Shown here: positions 47,521 to 60,513 of the stretch, piece after piece
How positions within the stretch are numbered: position 1 is the stretch's first letter
How the letters are laid out: each line of letters opens with the position of its first letter
Notes under the pieces: generated by a model
Told to the model about the DNA's origin: nothing
What the model saw: only the letters and a program-made list of their open reading frames with translations
Databases searched by the model: none
Position numbers and translations under genes: made by a program
NCBI GenBank assembly: GCA_029931535.1
Contig: JAQPZY010001157.1
Coordinates: forward strand, 1,234,001 to 1,298,000
From: Margaritifera margaritifera
Lineage: Eukaryota; Mollusca; Bivalvia; Unionida; Margaritiferidae
Direction of reading: 5' to 3'
Length of the DNA stretch: 64,000 bases

Positions 47521-49836
47521 AATTAGATTTCAATTCTGAGGAAATAATGACTAAATTACTACAAAAACACAATTAAATGCCTCAAATAGCTTAAGCAGTG
47601 TTATTTACTTGGGACTCTAGCTCTAGGATATAGCTAATAAACAAAGGCTTAGCATGGTATATCCCTCACTGAATTGCAGCATGCATTGAAAGTGCAGTAC
47701 ATATTGGATTTATGCTGGTCAAATACTGCACCCATGCTGCAATATTGTAGTACATTTCCAGCTAACAGTGACTGTTATTCGTTTTTATAAAATTGGCTAA
47801 TAGTTCATCATAAACTGCTTGCTTTTACATAAGATGAAATGTGGTTTTCCGTGACAGAGACCTAATTTAGTATAAAGATAGTAATGATGGTTGTTTTACG
47901 GACCATGACATATGTACATAACTTATTTGAGTTACTAAAGGCACATAACTACCATGGCAGCTTAGTTTTCAAACATGCTCCATTTTTTAGTTTTAACAGT
48001 CACAATTGTGCTCGTAATTTGGGAAATTTCATTGCAAGTAATACAATACATATGCAGCAACTAATCATACAACCCTGGAGGTAACTCGCTAACGTAAATC
48101 ATGGAGTTATCATCTTGGTGAATACAATCAAGATTGTATTGCATTTTGCCGGTTTACGGGACTGCAGGTCGGATGCCACTTTATACTGTATTGTTGCTGC
48201 TCAGTTTTGCCTCCATGATTTAATATGTTAAATGAAATGACCGTATACTCTTGCTCTACATAATAATTGAGACAATCATTTTGCAGATAATTATTATTTA
48301 CTGCTGCTTCTGCCAAACTGCAGTTCTCGATGCAATGCTGTCAGTTTTCGACAATGTGATGACAAGATTAGCAAATTACATGCAAGCTTGTCAGTCGCAC
48401 GCCCGTTTTCGTTAGGACTTTTTTCTTCTCACATATCAAATTCTACAGTTGCCCTGATGCAGTGAACTGTAACTGAGTCAAGTTCAGGGGTCATATATAT
48501 ATATGTGTAGGTATTCTTTAAATTTTTATATTTGTGTTCTCAGTTTTAGAAAAAGAATGGCAGTAATTCTTTTTCAAAGGTCTTAAGGAATCAAGTGAGT
48601 AATTTCATAGCTTCTTTTTAAAAGATGTACAGTCCTAAACGTTTGAAAACTATGATGACATATGTTTCTAAGACTGAAGTGATTTTGGAATGTTGAACTA
48701 AATTAAATTCTTACGTTGTTTTTCCAAACAGGTAAATAGTCACAATTGTGTTCATTTTACACAGTACATGTTGCTCTAATCTATTTCAATGGATGGTACT
48801 TAAACCATACAAGAAGCAGAGGAGGATTCAGGATTTATTTCTGGCAGGATTTGTTTAGAAGAGGTGGTTCACTGTACTTCAAACGGTAGGGCGGCGACCT
48901 AACCATATGTCAACATCCATCCCCCACTCACCAATCTGGATTTCTATCCTGAAGTGAAGTAAAAAGTGTCTAAAATCATCCAGAAAAAATTGTGAAGATT
49001 TTCCTACATATTGGAGCAAAACGGCTCTGAGAGATTCCTGATTCCGAAGAGCTTGCCTTTCTGTGGATCAGCCTGAATTTCTGGAATCTTTCCTTAGTAA
49101 TTCATTGGATATGATCCAGATCACACACCCACTAAGTCTCTTTTATTTGTTCTATGTGCAACAATTTTGCAACGAACGCAGTATGCTTTATTTAAAAAAG
49201 ACATAATATAACAGCTAAAGAAATATATTTTGTGAACCAAGTAATATTATAAAACAAATTGAACGGCATATTAATAAATCATGGTACTTTATTGAGAGGT
49301 TTCATTTTAGTAAACTTTTAAAGGTTTTGATAGAACCTACTAATGTATTGCACAGCTGTGTGAAATAATGTTTAATGTTTATACATACTGTTTCAAACAT
49401 TTATGATAAATACTGTTTCAAACAATTATGAACTTGCATTCCTTCCTTCTACTTGTTTATTTTTTTAATTTATTCATAGATTTTAGAGGTCCCCTGTGAA
49501 ACTGCATGATTAATAGCGAGCAAAACTTGAGCATGTGTAATGAGTTATTTAGAAATTGCGTCTATATAAAACATAATAGGTTAAAGGTACACCCCCAGCA
49601 GTTGGAAAACGGTGGCACTTAAAGTACATGTAGTCTCTGCTATTATCTTGTAGTGGTTTGCACATTCTTCATTGCGAAAATAAAGAAAGACAAATAAGTG
49701 TTTGCAATTTTCATTATAGATTATTTTCTTAGTCATATGATTTATTCACCGTTAAATATATTTGCCACTATTCTGGAAACCTGTGCTTTTTTTGCAGTAT
49801 TCATGTCCAACGTAGTTACAGCATGATAATATATTG
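47521..49836. other. Gap: no gene seen
   Basis: About 2.3 kb of AT-rich sequence, with a short TATATATATATG at about 48494. Open frames are short and unrecognised. Confidence 0.45.
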
Positions 49837-51935
49837 TTTGTTTTGTTTTTTTAATTTTATTTATCGAACATAAGTTGTCAGGATTTTACATGTTCTCCTA
49901 CATCACCACCTGACCTGGCGTATGGGACATTACCTTAAATTGTTTTCTTTACATACGTTCGCTAACTTAAACACAAAACACACATATGCACACACACAGA
50001 TACATTCATTTACAAATATTGTACACCAAGACACACTTGCATACAAACCCAAGGTGTTGTTAAATTGCCTTCTTTTTTTAAAAAAAGTAATATTGTTTTC
50101 TTTACTCAAAAAACGAAAGTCATGCAAATGTGAAACAGCTAAAATAAAAAAAAAATATAAAAAAAAAATCACCTGCCAAAAGTTGAAAATAGGTTCCACT
50201 TTTTCTCAAAGTCATCAATTCTGTTATTCACTTTGGCTACATATTTTTCCAGCGTTTAATATGATAAAAGACAATTTTTATAATGGTTAAGATTTGAGAT
50301 GTTTGATGCACAACGTGATCTGTATATAACATATTTTGCTAGCCGAATTAGGAAGTTAATAAGATCATCAAAGTTTTTATTTTCTATAAAGACATCTTTT
50401 CTTTTAATTCTAAAATTGGATCATAAGTTTGGATCCATTCCACAAATAATTTCCAAAAGTGTTCAGTAACTTAACAGTCATAAAATGAGTCCTCAGTTTG
50501 TTCAATTCAGGCCTTAGAAAATGTTCATTTATCATCATCACGTAAATGAACTTGTTTTCAAAAACTGATTTGTGACAATATTTATATAAAGAAATCTGAA
50601 ATCAAAACTAATCAGTTTTGTTTCTTTTGAACAAAGTTTAGTAACAAACAAAAGAGTTGGTCCATTCATCTGCACCAATTGCATACTCTAGCTGCCTGGA
50701 CTAAGTTTCTTGTTTACCATTTTGTTTTTGAATATTGGTTCTCATTAGGTCTTTATACATTAATGTATTATTTCCTCTTATCCTAAGGAGTAAAGTTTTG
50801 TCGAAAAGTACATGAAAACTATTTAGACTTTCAAAAATACTTATAATTTTCTTTTTCCACTTCACGGATATCTTTGAGATAAAAGCAAAGTACTGTATGC
50901 AGTTATTAGTTTGTGTTTTTTGTTTTATTTCATCAAAGCTTAATAGAGATCCTTGTGCATCAAGAAAGATGTTGAATAAGCACAACACTGTTTGTTCTCC
51001 ATCTTCCGTATGATTTTAATTTATTGATATTAACTAAATTAAAATTATCTCGAGACACGTATTCGTGAACAGTAGATGATTCTTTTTCCATAGTTATAAA
51101 GCATAAATAACATCACGCCATAAAATGTTTTTAAATATTTCTTTGAACTTAGTTTTTCCTCAATTAAGTAAGTGTTTACCTCCAAACGTTCCAAATATTT
51201 GTTCAAAAACCAGTTTTTGCCATAAACCATCTTCGTTTAGTAAAAGACGGCTAATCCAGAATAGTCTTATATAACACACAAATGAGTGCAAGTGAATCAC
51301 ATTTAATCCCCCTTCATTAAAAGAAGCTATAAGTGTGTCTCTTTGAATCCTCTGACTTTTTCTGCTGCAAATGAACTGGAAAATAATGTATTCAGTTCAT
51401 TTTCTATATGGGGTGGAAGATTTGGTAGAGCTGAACAAATATGAATGAATTTAGACAGAATTAAACATTCTATCAAAGTAATTTTTCCAATAAGGGATAA
51501 ATTTCTTCTGCTTCACCAGTCAAGCAGCTTCTTTACTTCCTTCAGCTTCGTCGGATAATTAAGTTCTATCATGTAATACAAATTCAAAGAGAAATCTACT
51601 CCCATTAATTTAAAATTGGACGTTGACCAGTTAATATAAATTTCTGGACATACTTTTTCATTCGAATTCTTTTATTTCCAATGCTAATAGCTTTTGATTT
51701 AAAAACATTACAGAACAGACCTGAAACAAATATTCAAAATCTGTATGGCTGTCTTCAAGGATAAAGGTGAATCATCTAATAATATAAAAACGTCATCAGC
51801 TTAGTGCCCTAATTTGAACTCCATTTCATTATAGAAACTGCTTTTAATATTTGTGTTCTTTTAAATTCTATTGCAAAAAGTTCAATCTCTATTATAAATA
51901 AATAGGGTGGTAAGAAGAATGTCACAAACATTGTT
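49837..51935 (-). mobile_element. L1/Tx1-type LINE, 3' half (continues at 54.03-55.68 kb)
   Basis: On the minus strand from about 51935: PPYLFII-like residues, a corrupted catalytic region followed by DDVFILLDDSPLSL (about 51800), then RRNLSLIGKITLIECLILSK (about 51510-51450), FIHICSALPNLPPHIENELN (about 51440), MKGGLNVIHLHSF near 51310, and QTNNCIQYFAFISKISVKWK (about 50905-50850). It ends with residues like LAKYVIY near 50340 and KKWNLF near 50190. A T-rich stretch at 49837-49860 would be its reversed poly(A) tail. Multiple stops and frameshifts; inactive. Confidence 0.75.
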
Positions 51936-53830
51936 CACGCAGCAAAATCAACCTATGTCAGTATTAATATCACTGAAAGTTCCAGCTGTAAAGAGCCAGT
52001 CCATATTACGAACAAGCTAATGTCAAGGAATAAATGTGCACCATTTCCAACGACCTCATCTCCAGTCGACATTCCGGACCCGTTTGCAAATTTATTCCGT
52101 GACGTCAACTTGACAACACAATTTCAAGCGACTCATGGTCAGCACACAGTTGTGATACATAATTTCAAAGGCAAACTTAAACAGCATTTGAGTCTGTCTC
52201 TATGGATTTCTTAGGAACAATCCTGATGAAGAGCGCCCCAAAGTCATGTGAACTTGATCCGATTCCATCATCACTGCTGCTAGAATACTTAGATTTAACA
52301 TTGCCTTCACTAACCGATGTTATTAATACTTCTCTTTCATCCGGGTTATTCCCTTTATTTTTCAAAACTGCCATTGTAAAGCTACTGTTGAAGAAACCAA
52401 CGCTTGACCCTAACGATTTAAAAATCTACCACCCTGTTTCTAACCTCCCATTCATGTAAAAAATCGTAGACAAAGTTGTTCTGGCCCAGCTTGTATTTCA
52501 TCTGAATTTAAATAGTCTTTTTAGTAATTTACAGTCTGCATACCTCCCTCAACACAGTACCTAAACTGCCCTTCTGAAAGTAGTTAATGACCTTCTCTCT
52601 GCTTTGGATAGTGGAAAGATTACAGTCCTTACACTCCGTGACTTATCTGCAGCATTTGACACAATAGACCATGATCTATTACTTCACCGTTTCCAGCATG
52701 TATTTGGCATTCCTGAGAGAGCCTTGATATGGTTCCAGTCATACTTAGTCGAAAGAACACAGATTGTGTCCGTAAATGGAAAACATTCCAGCCCAGTTGA
52801 TCTATGTTTTGGTGTCCTACAGGGTTCTGTTCTTGGACCCGTTCTCTTCATTCTGCACACTCAGCCCCTCTCAAGTGTCATCGATCGTCATTCTGTGTCT
52901 CACCACTTGTACACTGATGACACAGAAATATACAAATCTAGCCACCCAATTGAAGTAAATGCTACCATCCAAGGCGTAGAGAGGTGCCTTTCCAATGTGA
53001 AGTCAAGGATGACATGTAACAAGCTGCAGATGAATGATGATAAAACTGAAGCCATTCGGATCACCACACACAGACTTCCTCATTCATATCTTGTACCTCA
53101 AGCAATAGGTATCAGCAACACCAACATTAGATTCACACAAGCAGTACGAAACCTAGGCGTCACTCTCGACAGTACTCTGTCATAACACAAGCATGTCATA
53201 AACATACGCAAGGCTGCATATTTGAACATGAATCGTATCAGCTCCATTCACAGTTTTCTTTCTGTTGGTGTTACTGTGTGTGTTTACTTAGTACTTTTTA
53301 GACTTAACTATTCTAATTCTCTTCAGTCTGTTTCATCTTAATATCTACTACATGAACTTCAAAACACAGCTGCTCATGTCGTCCTTAGAGTACCAAGAAC
53401 CGAGCACTCCTCCCCGCTGCTCTGTACCCTCCACTGGCTTCCCATTCGCTTCAGAATCAAATACAAAATCTGTTCTCTATGCTACATTTCGTTGACTGCC
53501 TCCAGTCCAAAATACCTATCTGACCTCACCGATGTATACACCTATTCTAGATACTTGCACTCCTCGTTTGACACTAGTATTCTCATTATTCCCATTACCA
53601 AAACCAGGTGATAAGGACAAGGTTATTTTGCGTACCAGGGTCCAGCCACGTGGAACGAATTGCCTGTTGAACTTAGACACAATGACACTGTGATCTCATT
53701 CAAGAGTGCTCTAAAACTTCACCTATATCGACTGCAAGAACAGACTTAAGACTTAACAAGGCTTCCTTACCTTTAACTATTTTCAGCATGCTTTGTTTGT
53801 AATTTCACAGTGTTTGTTTTTGTAACCTTA

Positions 53831-53869
<39 letters not shown>

Positions 53870-53870
53870 A
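51936..53870 (+). mobile_element. LINE (CR1/L2-like), inserted in the Tx1 element
   Basis: On the plus strand. RT start: KSCELDPIPSSLLLEYLDL (about 52240) and FFKTAIVKLLLKKPTLDPND (about 52360). Catalytic region at 52604-53185 in one frame: LSAAFDTIDHDLLLHRFQHV (first Asp intact), VLQGSVLGPVLF, and YTDD in HHLYTDDTEIYKSS (second Asp pair intact, Ala to Thr). Thumb and C-terminus follow (LNMNRISSIHSFLSV-like near 53225, LCTLHWLPIRFRIKYKI near 53425, QGPATWNELPVEL near 53640, HLYRLQEQT near 53725). Stops at about 52214, 52457 and 52563 and others after 53185 inactivate it. Its tail is (TAAA)n, continuing into (CATA)n. Confidence 0.85.
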
Positions 53871-54020
53871 TATCTATATATATATACATACATACATACA
53901 TACATACATACATACATACATACATACATACATACATACATACATACATACATACATACATACATACATACATACATACATACATACATACATACATACA
54001 TACATACATACATACATACA
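53829..54020. repeat. (TAAA)n and (CATA)n microsatellites
   Basis: TAAA units at 53829-53870, TA-rich bridge, then CATA units at 53886-54020 (about 135 bp). They follow the LINE 3' end directly and probably grew from its tail. Confidence 0.95.
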
Positions 54021-55680
54021 TGTCCTTATGTGTTAAGTGATATTGTAAGTCGCTGTACTAAGTCCTCAGTATTAGTATTATTTTTATCTTACCCTGAGAC
54101 TGAAATTCTGAAAAATGTTGCATATCATATCCAGCGTTTAGAGACCTAAAGATAAAAACGCCTATATTCCTCCAAAATAACTTGTAGAATTCAACTGTAC
54201 ATCCATCAGAACCACGGCTAGTTCATTTTTTTATATTTTTAAGTGCTTACCCTCATTCTTGAAACGTTATCTTACCTTCACAAGAGATTCTTTTAAGATC
54301 TGAAAGTTGTTTTTATCATGATTGATATAGTGGTTATGAGTTAGAAAATTATTATTGCTTTTGCTTTTGTATAATTTTTAGTATTTTTGTGGACCTGTTA
54401 ATCTTCCGTTGTTCCATCTTCCATCTTTGTTGACCTGTTAATCTTCCGTTGTTCCACCTTCCGTAAGTAATTATTTGTTTGTCCTGTTTGCGTAATTTCT
54501 CTTTTCAAGATTAAGGAAATATTATGATTTTTTTTTCACTAGACTTGCTTTTGATCTTTACATTACACCTTCCACCTCTTATTTCCTCATTTTTTTTATA
54601 TCTGCTTGGTTTTTGTTCAGTTCTTCCATAAGGGTGGGGTTGTTATTTTGATTCACTAAAGTATGTAACGTATTTATTTCAGCTTCAATTTTCCTGAAAT
54701 TTTGTTTCTCCTGCTTTGCTTTAGCTTGTCAATATCTAATTGATTCTGATCTTATAATCATTTTAAGGATTTCAGAAAACAATTGATCATTACAAGTTCG
54801 TTTCAGTGGTTGTGGGTTTTTCTTATCATCTTCACAATAGTATTCTTCAACTGTGTTGACTATACAGTTCTTTTACCAAATAAATATATTCATTTTACTT
54901 TCATTACATGGAATTGAATTTCCAGTACCCAGGACCGCTAGGTAATGTAGATGTAGGCAATTTTAATGTTATTGTTGAATGGTCTGTTTTATAGCCAGGA
55001 ATAAGAGATGAGTCCATACAATTTGAAAACATGTTATCAGAGATTAAAAAAGGTAGTTCAGTTTACTCTGTTTCACAGGGTTTGCCGGTCAAAAATGTAA
55101 ATACTTTACTGTAAGGATGGACGGTTCTCCATGGATCTTGTAAGTCTAGTTGGTTCTTGATGTCCTAGACTGCTATTTGGGTAATGGAGTGTTTATCATG
55201 CAAAATATTATTAAAGTCAAGCTCCACAGGTCATGAGCAACATTCCAGTCACCACAAATGATAACAGAAAAATTGTCAAACTTTATAATATCCTCTTTCA
55301 AATTTCTAAAGAACTTATTATTATGATCATTATGACTATATAAGTTAGCTTAAATCTCTGTCCATCAACTGATAATTCTAAAAGAATGTATCTGCACTGG
55401 CAATCACATCTGTCTCTGTGAATGAGAAATTCAAAATTATTTCTAAACAGGATAGCAACACCAGCACTATTGCTAGATTTATGGCTAAAAATACAATTAT
55501 AACCCCATTGAGTCTCCCAATACTTTTCAATCTCAGTTGTACTGTATGTCCCTGTAAACACACAATGGATGCATTCTTCTGTCTGACCCATCAGAAAATA
55601 TCTCTTCTTTTGAGATTGGAACTGTGTAACATTCATTGAAAATTTTTTAATCTGGGTATCCATTGTTAAATTATATTGTG
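54021..55680 (-). mobile_element. L1/Tx1-type LINE, endonuclease and linker half
   Basis: On the minus strand. Endonuclease fragment at 55663-55298: IEKYWETQWGYNCIFSHKSS, SAGVAILFRNNFEF and RYILLELSVDGQRFKLTYI. This is followed by CGDWN-like residues near 55250. The linker includes KQNFRKIEAEINTL near 54700 and NQNNNPTLMEELNKNQADIK near 54650-54590. The RT beginning is near 54240-54170 (RGSDGCTVEFYKLFW). A 41-bp direct duplication (GACCTGTTAATCTTCCGTTG) lies at 54390 and 54431. Same clade, strand and order as the 49.8-51.9-kb part, so the two are read as one element split by the CR1/L2-like LINE. Confidence 0.75.
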
Positions 55681-55999
55681 AATAAAACTTTCACAGAGCT
55701 TATATAAGTATCATTACACAACTGGTACCATGAAAAGCACTCGCATACACCTTGAGATTCACTCTCACACATACAAACACGATATGTTTAGAAAAACAGA
55801 TAAGTGTAGTACAATACACTGACCACTGGGTGCGTATATGATGCTGTCTAGTATAGCGACACATGCGGTCTGTGGTGGTATAGTTATTAAATTTTAACAT
55901 CAATACAATGTGGATAAAAACAAAACGTTTTGCTCATACATTTTCTTGCTTTACTAAACGATTTAAAGCAATTACATACGAGTTCTCTATTTGTTGGTT

Positions 56000-56001
<2 letters not shown>
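55681..56001. other. Gap: no gene seen
   Basis: Sequence upstream of the truncated Tx1 copy; nothing recognised. Confidence 0.45.

Positions 56002-56077
<76 letters not shown>
56002..56077. repeat. (AT)n microsatellite
   Basis: About 76 bp of AT dinucleotides. Confidence 0.95.
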
Positions 56078-56081
<4 letters not shown>

Positions 56082-56104
56082 ATTAAGCCAAATATATTTT
56101 GTTA

Positions 56105-56395
56105 GTAAAATAAATCTCTGTGTTTAGCTAAAATTACTTAGTAAAATTATTATTAAGTAATAATATTTTAATTAGTAAAATTATTTATTACTAAGCAATA
56201 ATATTTTACTTAGTAAAAAAGTTACTTCGCAAAATATTTAGGTGTTGCCTTTTACCTGCAATTACTTAATTTTCTTTTACTTCACTTCAATTACTAGTAA
56301 TTACTAATTCAATTTGAACAAACGTTTGTTACTTAGTTTATACTCATTTTGGGTAAAATAAATACTTTTTAAAAGTAATCAGTAGTTATTTTGTT
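56105..56395. repeat. AT-rich TTACTTAGTAA-type repeat
   Basis: Many copies of TTACTTAGTAAAA and inverse TTTTACTAAGTAA-like motifs, resembling the tract at 47.0-47.5 kb. Confidence 0.55.
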
Positions 56396-56439
56396 TTTTT
56401 TTTGTGTGTAGGTATATTATAATTGATTTCCACAAGTTC

Positions 56440-56990
56440 CTTTTGATTTAGTGAAATTGTAACTGGAGATTTTTGCAGTGTTTTTTTTCGTCAAACTTTT
56501 GTAAAAAGTCAATAATCTTTTCTCCAACCCACACTGGTTTAAGATCTTCCAAGACAACCTATTCAATATGGAAGTCATTCTTCCTGGTGTGTAGTCATAA
56601 TTGAATGTAACAAATCTAGTTGCTCGCTTTTGGATTTTTTAAGTTCATCATCTAATACTTGGAAGTGGGGGGCTCAAACTGTGCAAGCATGTTCTAAAAT
56701 AGGTGTTACTAAACCTTTGAAGCAAAATTTATTAACATTTTGTTGGCAAGATGACAAGTTATGTCTTAATAGGCCTAAAGTACGAATTCCTTTGGTGCAT
56801 ATTTTTTAATGTGAAGGTTACATTTCAGATCGCTAGTAATTGTGATGCCTAAATATTTTGTTTGAGATTTCCTGATGACGTTCCTTCCTTGGAATGTGAC
56901 GTTCGGATTTTCTAAGATCATTTTTTTCTTGTCGTTTGTTTTATACTCCATTCTGTGTGTTAAAATGGTATAGAAAATACAGTTCACCTT
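56440..56990 (-). mobile_element. LINE remnant, C-terminal RT part
   Basis: Minus strand: NVTFQGRNVIRKSQTKYLGI (56910-56850), TSDLKCNLHIKKY, then in other frames RTLGLLRHNLSSCQQNVNKF (about 56780-56720) and CFKGLVTPILEHACTV (about 56720-56670). CR1/Jockey-like thumb region. Truncated at both ends. Confidence 0.75.
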
Positions 56991-57888
56991 TACATGGAGT
57001 TAATAATTCAAAATGATAATGAAAATTACAATTAAAACGGGTATAAAAGTATCACTGTTTCTTCTTACTCCGGAACCCCTGGCTTACAATATAGATTACT
57101 GGTAATAAAAGTAACTGATAAATAAATAAAATATTGCCATTAGAAATAGGATTTTGCAAGTTTATATTTTCTACACTCGCCAAAAATGCAAGAACTAAAT
57201 AAAGTTACTTTCCGAGTCCTGGTTTATGACATGGTCAGTGTACACTTGTTATGATGAGATTAAGTCGATGAAATTTAGCCAAATTGTTTTTTAGTGCACA
57301 GTGTGGGAATTATGTCATTTACAGTATTTTTTACTTGTATATATTTGAAGCTAACCTTTTTGTTTGGTATATAAGCAACTTGATTATTTAATTTCCTTGT
57401 GCATTCTTAGTGCTTGATTAACTTAACTATTACTTCTGAAGTAGTATCAAATGCAAGGGTAACGTCCTCATTATTATCATCATTGATTTAAATCCAGTAA
57501 TTACCTATAATCTCTGAATTTGCATTTATATTAGACCGTCAGTCATTATTACCTTCAATGACCTAAGTATTTAGCATGAAAAAGTGAGACATTCTTTATT
57601 TTGTATGATTTGATTGCTTATCCTCTATCAAAGTACAGAGTAATTCTGATCAATGAGAAGTTTTGCCGCAATGCCCGAGTGATAAAAGCACGCATTCTGA
57701 TTACTTAATGGTTTTGTATAATATTTGGGACACCGAGCACAAGGTAGCAAACAATATAGACGCTAAATTGTTTGTTCTTTGTACGACACCTTGACAATGT
57801 TTATGTGTACGGTTTCAAATTTTAATTTGAAAAAAAAAACAACACGCAGTGGTACACACAGGAGAAAAGACTGTATATTATTCATCGT
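56991..57888. other. Gap: no gene seen
   Basis: AT-rich, nothing recognised. Confidence 0.45.
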
Positions 57889-58078
57889 GGGAGCCGCGGT
57901 AGCTCAGTTGGTAGACCATCCAACTCGTAATAAGGGTTAAAGGTTAAATACCTGCCCAGACCAGCCTGGATCGGTTACCTCGGTGTGTCATTGGGAAGAG
58001 CAGTTAGCGCACATTTCCTCAGCATGATATGGCCTATAATGTGGTAAAAGTGATGTTAAGCAAAACAATATTATTATT
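57889..58078 (+). mobile_element. tRNA-derived SINE, copy 6 (best preserved head)
   Basis: The plus-strand head GAGCCGCGGTAGCTCAGTTG with GTAGA is a near-canonical tRNA A box; GGTTAAATACC stands at the B-box position. The body has CGGTGTGTCATTGGGAAGAG and GCGCACATTTCCTCAGCATG, then ATATGGCCTATAATGTGGTA. It is not a functional tRNA gene: the acceptor 3' strand is absent and the sequence continues into the SINE body. Confidence 0.8.
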
Positions 58079-59013
58079 CATCACACACTTGTATCATGAT
58101 GTCAGCAATTTGATTACAAGTTCGACATTACACATAAAACTGTATACGGCCAACCCCAATCAGAATTAAATAAAATTCTACTTATCAATAAGTAAATCTG
58201 ACAAGCACAAATACGAGATCATGTTATGTTGACCTGTTGATTCAGCAATCAAATTACAGCTTTCATACCGCTGAAAGTGGAAAAATGTCATTCGGAACAT
58301 ATTGGTGCTTACAATAACTCTCCCTAAAATGAAATGCAATGCTGGATTTGAAAGGCTGCTGAAAATAAGTGGTCAGGGAATTCCAGTGGTTACCAGAACA
58401 TTAACTTTTATCAGTACCTATCTGATCTCCGTTATGTTGAATTTTAATTAGACTGCGGATAACCCATAATTAACTCGGTTTGGCTTGGCTAAGTGTAGAC
58501 AGCACATGCTCTCTCTGTTTGAGTACTCAGTACCAAAATAGTTTTTGTCTTTGTTTCCTCACATTTTGATTCCATTTTACTTAAAGAAATGTTTTCCTCA
58601 AGGTCTTTATGTTAAGCAGTGTATAATTGCTCTTTCAATGCCTTATTTAAACAGTTTCTCTTATCTTTATAATTTTGATATTGTTTACAAGACTGTATCC
58701 TCGAACATATTCTGCTGTAGAAGAGCTCACAACTAACATGATTTCCAACAATTTCACAGTTTCGTCATATTCATGTGTGAAATTCTTAATAATTGTGGCA
58801 TAGATCTCTGTTCTTGGGATCCCTGTATGTCTTCAGCCTTGCCTTCAAGTTGATGTACTGTCAGTGTATTTCATTATGATCTGTAGTGAAGTGTATTCGG
58901 GTGACTTGGTAGTTACAGTTTCTGAACGCTGCATAAATCTCCACATGGTGCTCAATCGAAGTTGAAAATCAGTGCAGTCGGAAAGCCATGGATCTTTTTT
59001 TATTTCAATCTCT
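58079..59013. other. Gap: no gene seen
   Basis: Nothing recognised. A plus-strand open frame at 58545-58736 has no family motif. Confidence 0.45.
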
Positions 59014-59082
59014 AAAAACAATAGCTTCAAGTTTCGTAATTAGTTACATGAACTAACTATGAAGCTTGAAGCTATTGTTTTT
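59014..59082. repeat. Near-perfect 69-bp palindrome (hairpin)
   Basis: AAAAACAATAGCTTCAAG at 59014 pairs with CTTGAAGCTATTGTTTTT ending at 59082, and the stem continues to a loop of a few bases near 59048. Only about three mismatches across roughly 32 pairs. Confidence 0.88.
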
Positions 59083-60513
59083 GTACAGTGAGTCAGTGGA
59101 TGTTTCACAATTACAGGAAACACGCACTCCGTATATCAACAGAATCAGAGGCTACCAACTCTTTGGACTAAAAGAATTAAAATACAATGTAATTATCTCG
59201 GTTTCTTTAAGGTGAAAAACATTGTATTGGATGATTTTATGTCATTAATCTAATCCCCTAGCTTAAATTGTCAAACAGTCGCATATGTATAGCTAGATAT
59301 ATTTAACCTTTAACCAGTGATGCATTACCGTACAAGCGTGAGCGACGGTCAGTTCATTATTCGTGCTTCAAAATGAAAATACTGCATTTCATTGGCGTGC
59401 TCAAGGTTTTCTCGCGCAGATTAGATAACGTTTTTGGGACAAGCCTGACAGACAACTTACTTAGAATATGGAAGGAGCTTGATCTAGATTTAGAAGTGCC
59501 CTTGGCATAGGGCTATCCTAATTGCTGAAAATTGCACAATCAAATAGATAATTTGTTTTTGAATTTCAGCAAATGCTCTAAGTAGGAGAATAGGGCAGGA
59601 TGCACACATAATTGTCTAATTGGAATTTATGTGATAATTACTCACCATGGTCAATAAACAGACATATACATCCAGAGTAAATAGTGCATGATATCATTAA
59701 CATTTTGAACTAAGACAATGAAGCATGAAGTATAGGTCACAGCGACCCACTCTTGGAATAATGGTGTCAAGCATACAATGACTATCCGCATTAGGTGCAT
59801 AACCCCACAAGTAACATTGCTTGAAAAACTGACTTTAATGTGTAGTTTAATCAAAGCCATTGATGCATGAAAATACAAGTCACATTGACATGCTTTTGAT
59901 GTGATTATGTGGTTGGCATCGGTGTACAGGCGAGTAGTGCTTTAGTTTTTATTTTGCAGATAAAACATTTTATTTTACAAGATCACTTGTTCTCGTGTAA
60001 ACAATTAGTCAAGACAGACAAGCATTATATTTATTAGTAAGTTGTGCAGTATGATGTTTTTTCTTTCACTTCTTTGAATTTAGAGCTAACATGTATTTCT
60101 AAAATTTCTCCCATGCATGCATAACAAGTGACTTGAAAGTTGTAATATCTTGCAAAGTTTCAGATTAGAATGTGATTAAAAAGTACACCCATTCAGTCAG
60201 GCAAAAACTGAAAGACATCTCTGGGATAAATTATTTATCAATTCATACTTGACAAGTTTATTTAAAGTTTTAGCGTCATGCACAAATTATATGTAGAATC
60301 TGATTCAAATTTGCAGGTGGCCAGTTAGGCAAGCATTTGGACAAATTACTTGCTCTCAACCACCGACATCATGCTATATAAATACCAGCAGATGAGTTGA
60401 ATTTTAGGGCGGTTGGTTACATACAAATGTTTCTTCTAGGTTATCAGCAATAACATATTTTTGGAGTCGACTTTAGGTGACAGGGTTTTATAATTCTTCA
60501 TTTTTCTTGACAG
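59083..60513. other. Gap: intronic or upstream sequence of the Ig exon
   Basis: No coding sequence recognised. If the exon at 60514 belongs to a plus-strand gene, this is probably its intron, or contains short exons I cannot identify. Confidence 0.4.

Noticed and set aside
49922..50290. 122-residue plus-strand ORF
   Set aside because: It overlaps the 3' end of the minus-strand Tx1 element and is a Lys-rich translation of A-rich sequence.
53773..54021. Met-Tyr-Val-Cys repeat ORF on the minus strand
   Set aside because: Shadow of the CATA microsatellite.
57889..57960. tRNA gene
   Set aside because: The A-box region is tRNA-like, but the acceptor stem does not close and the sequence runs into the SINE body shared by other copies.
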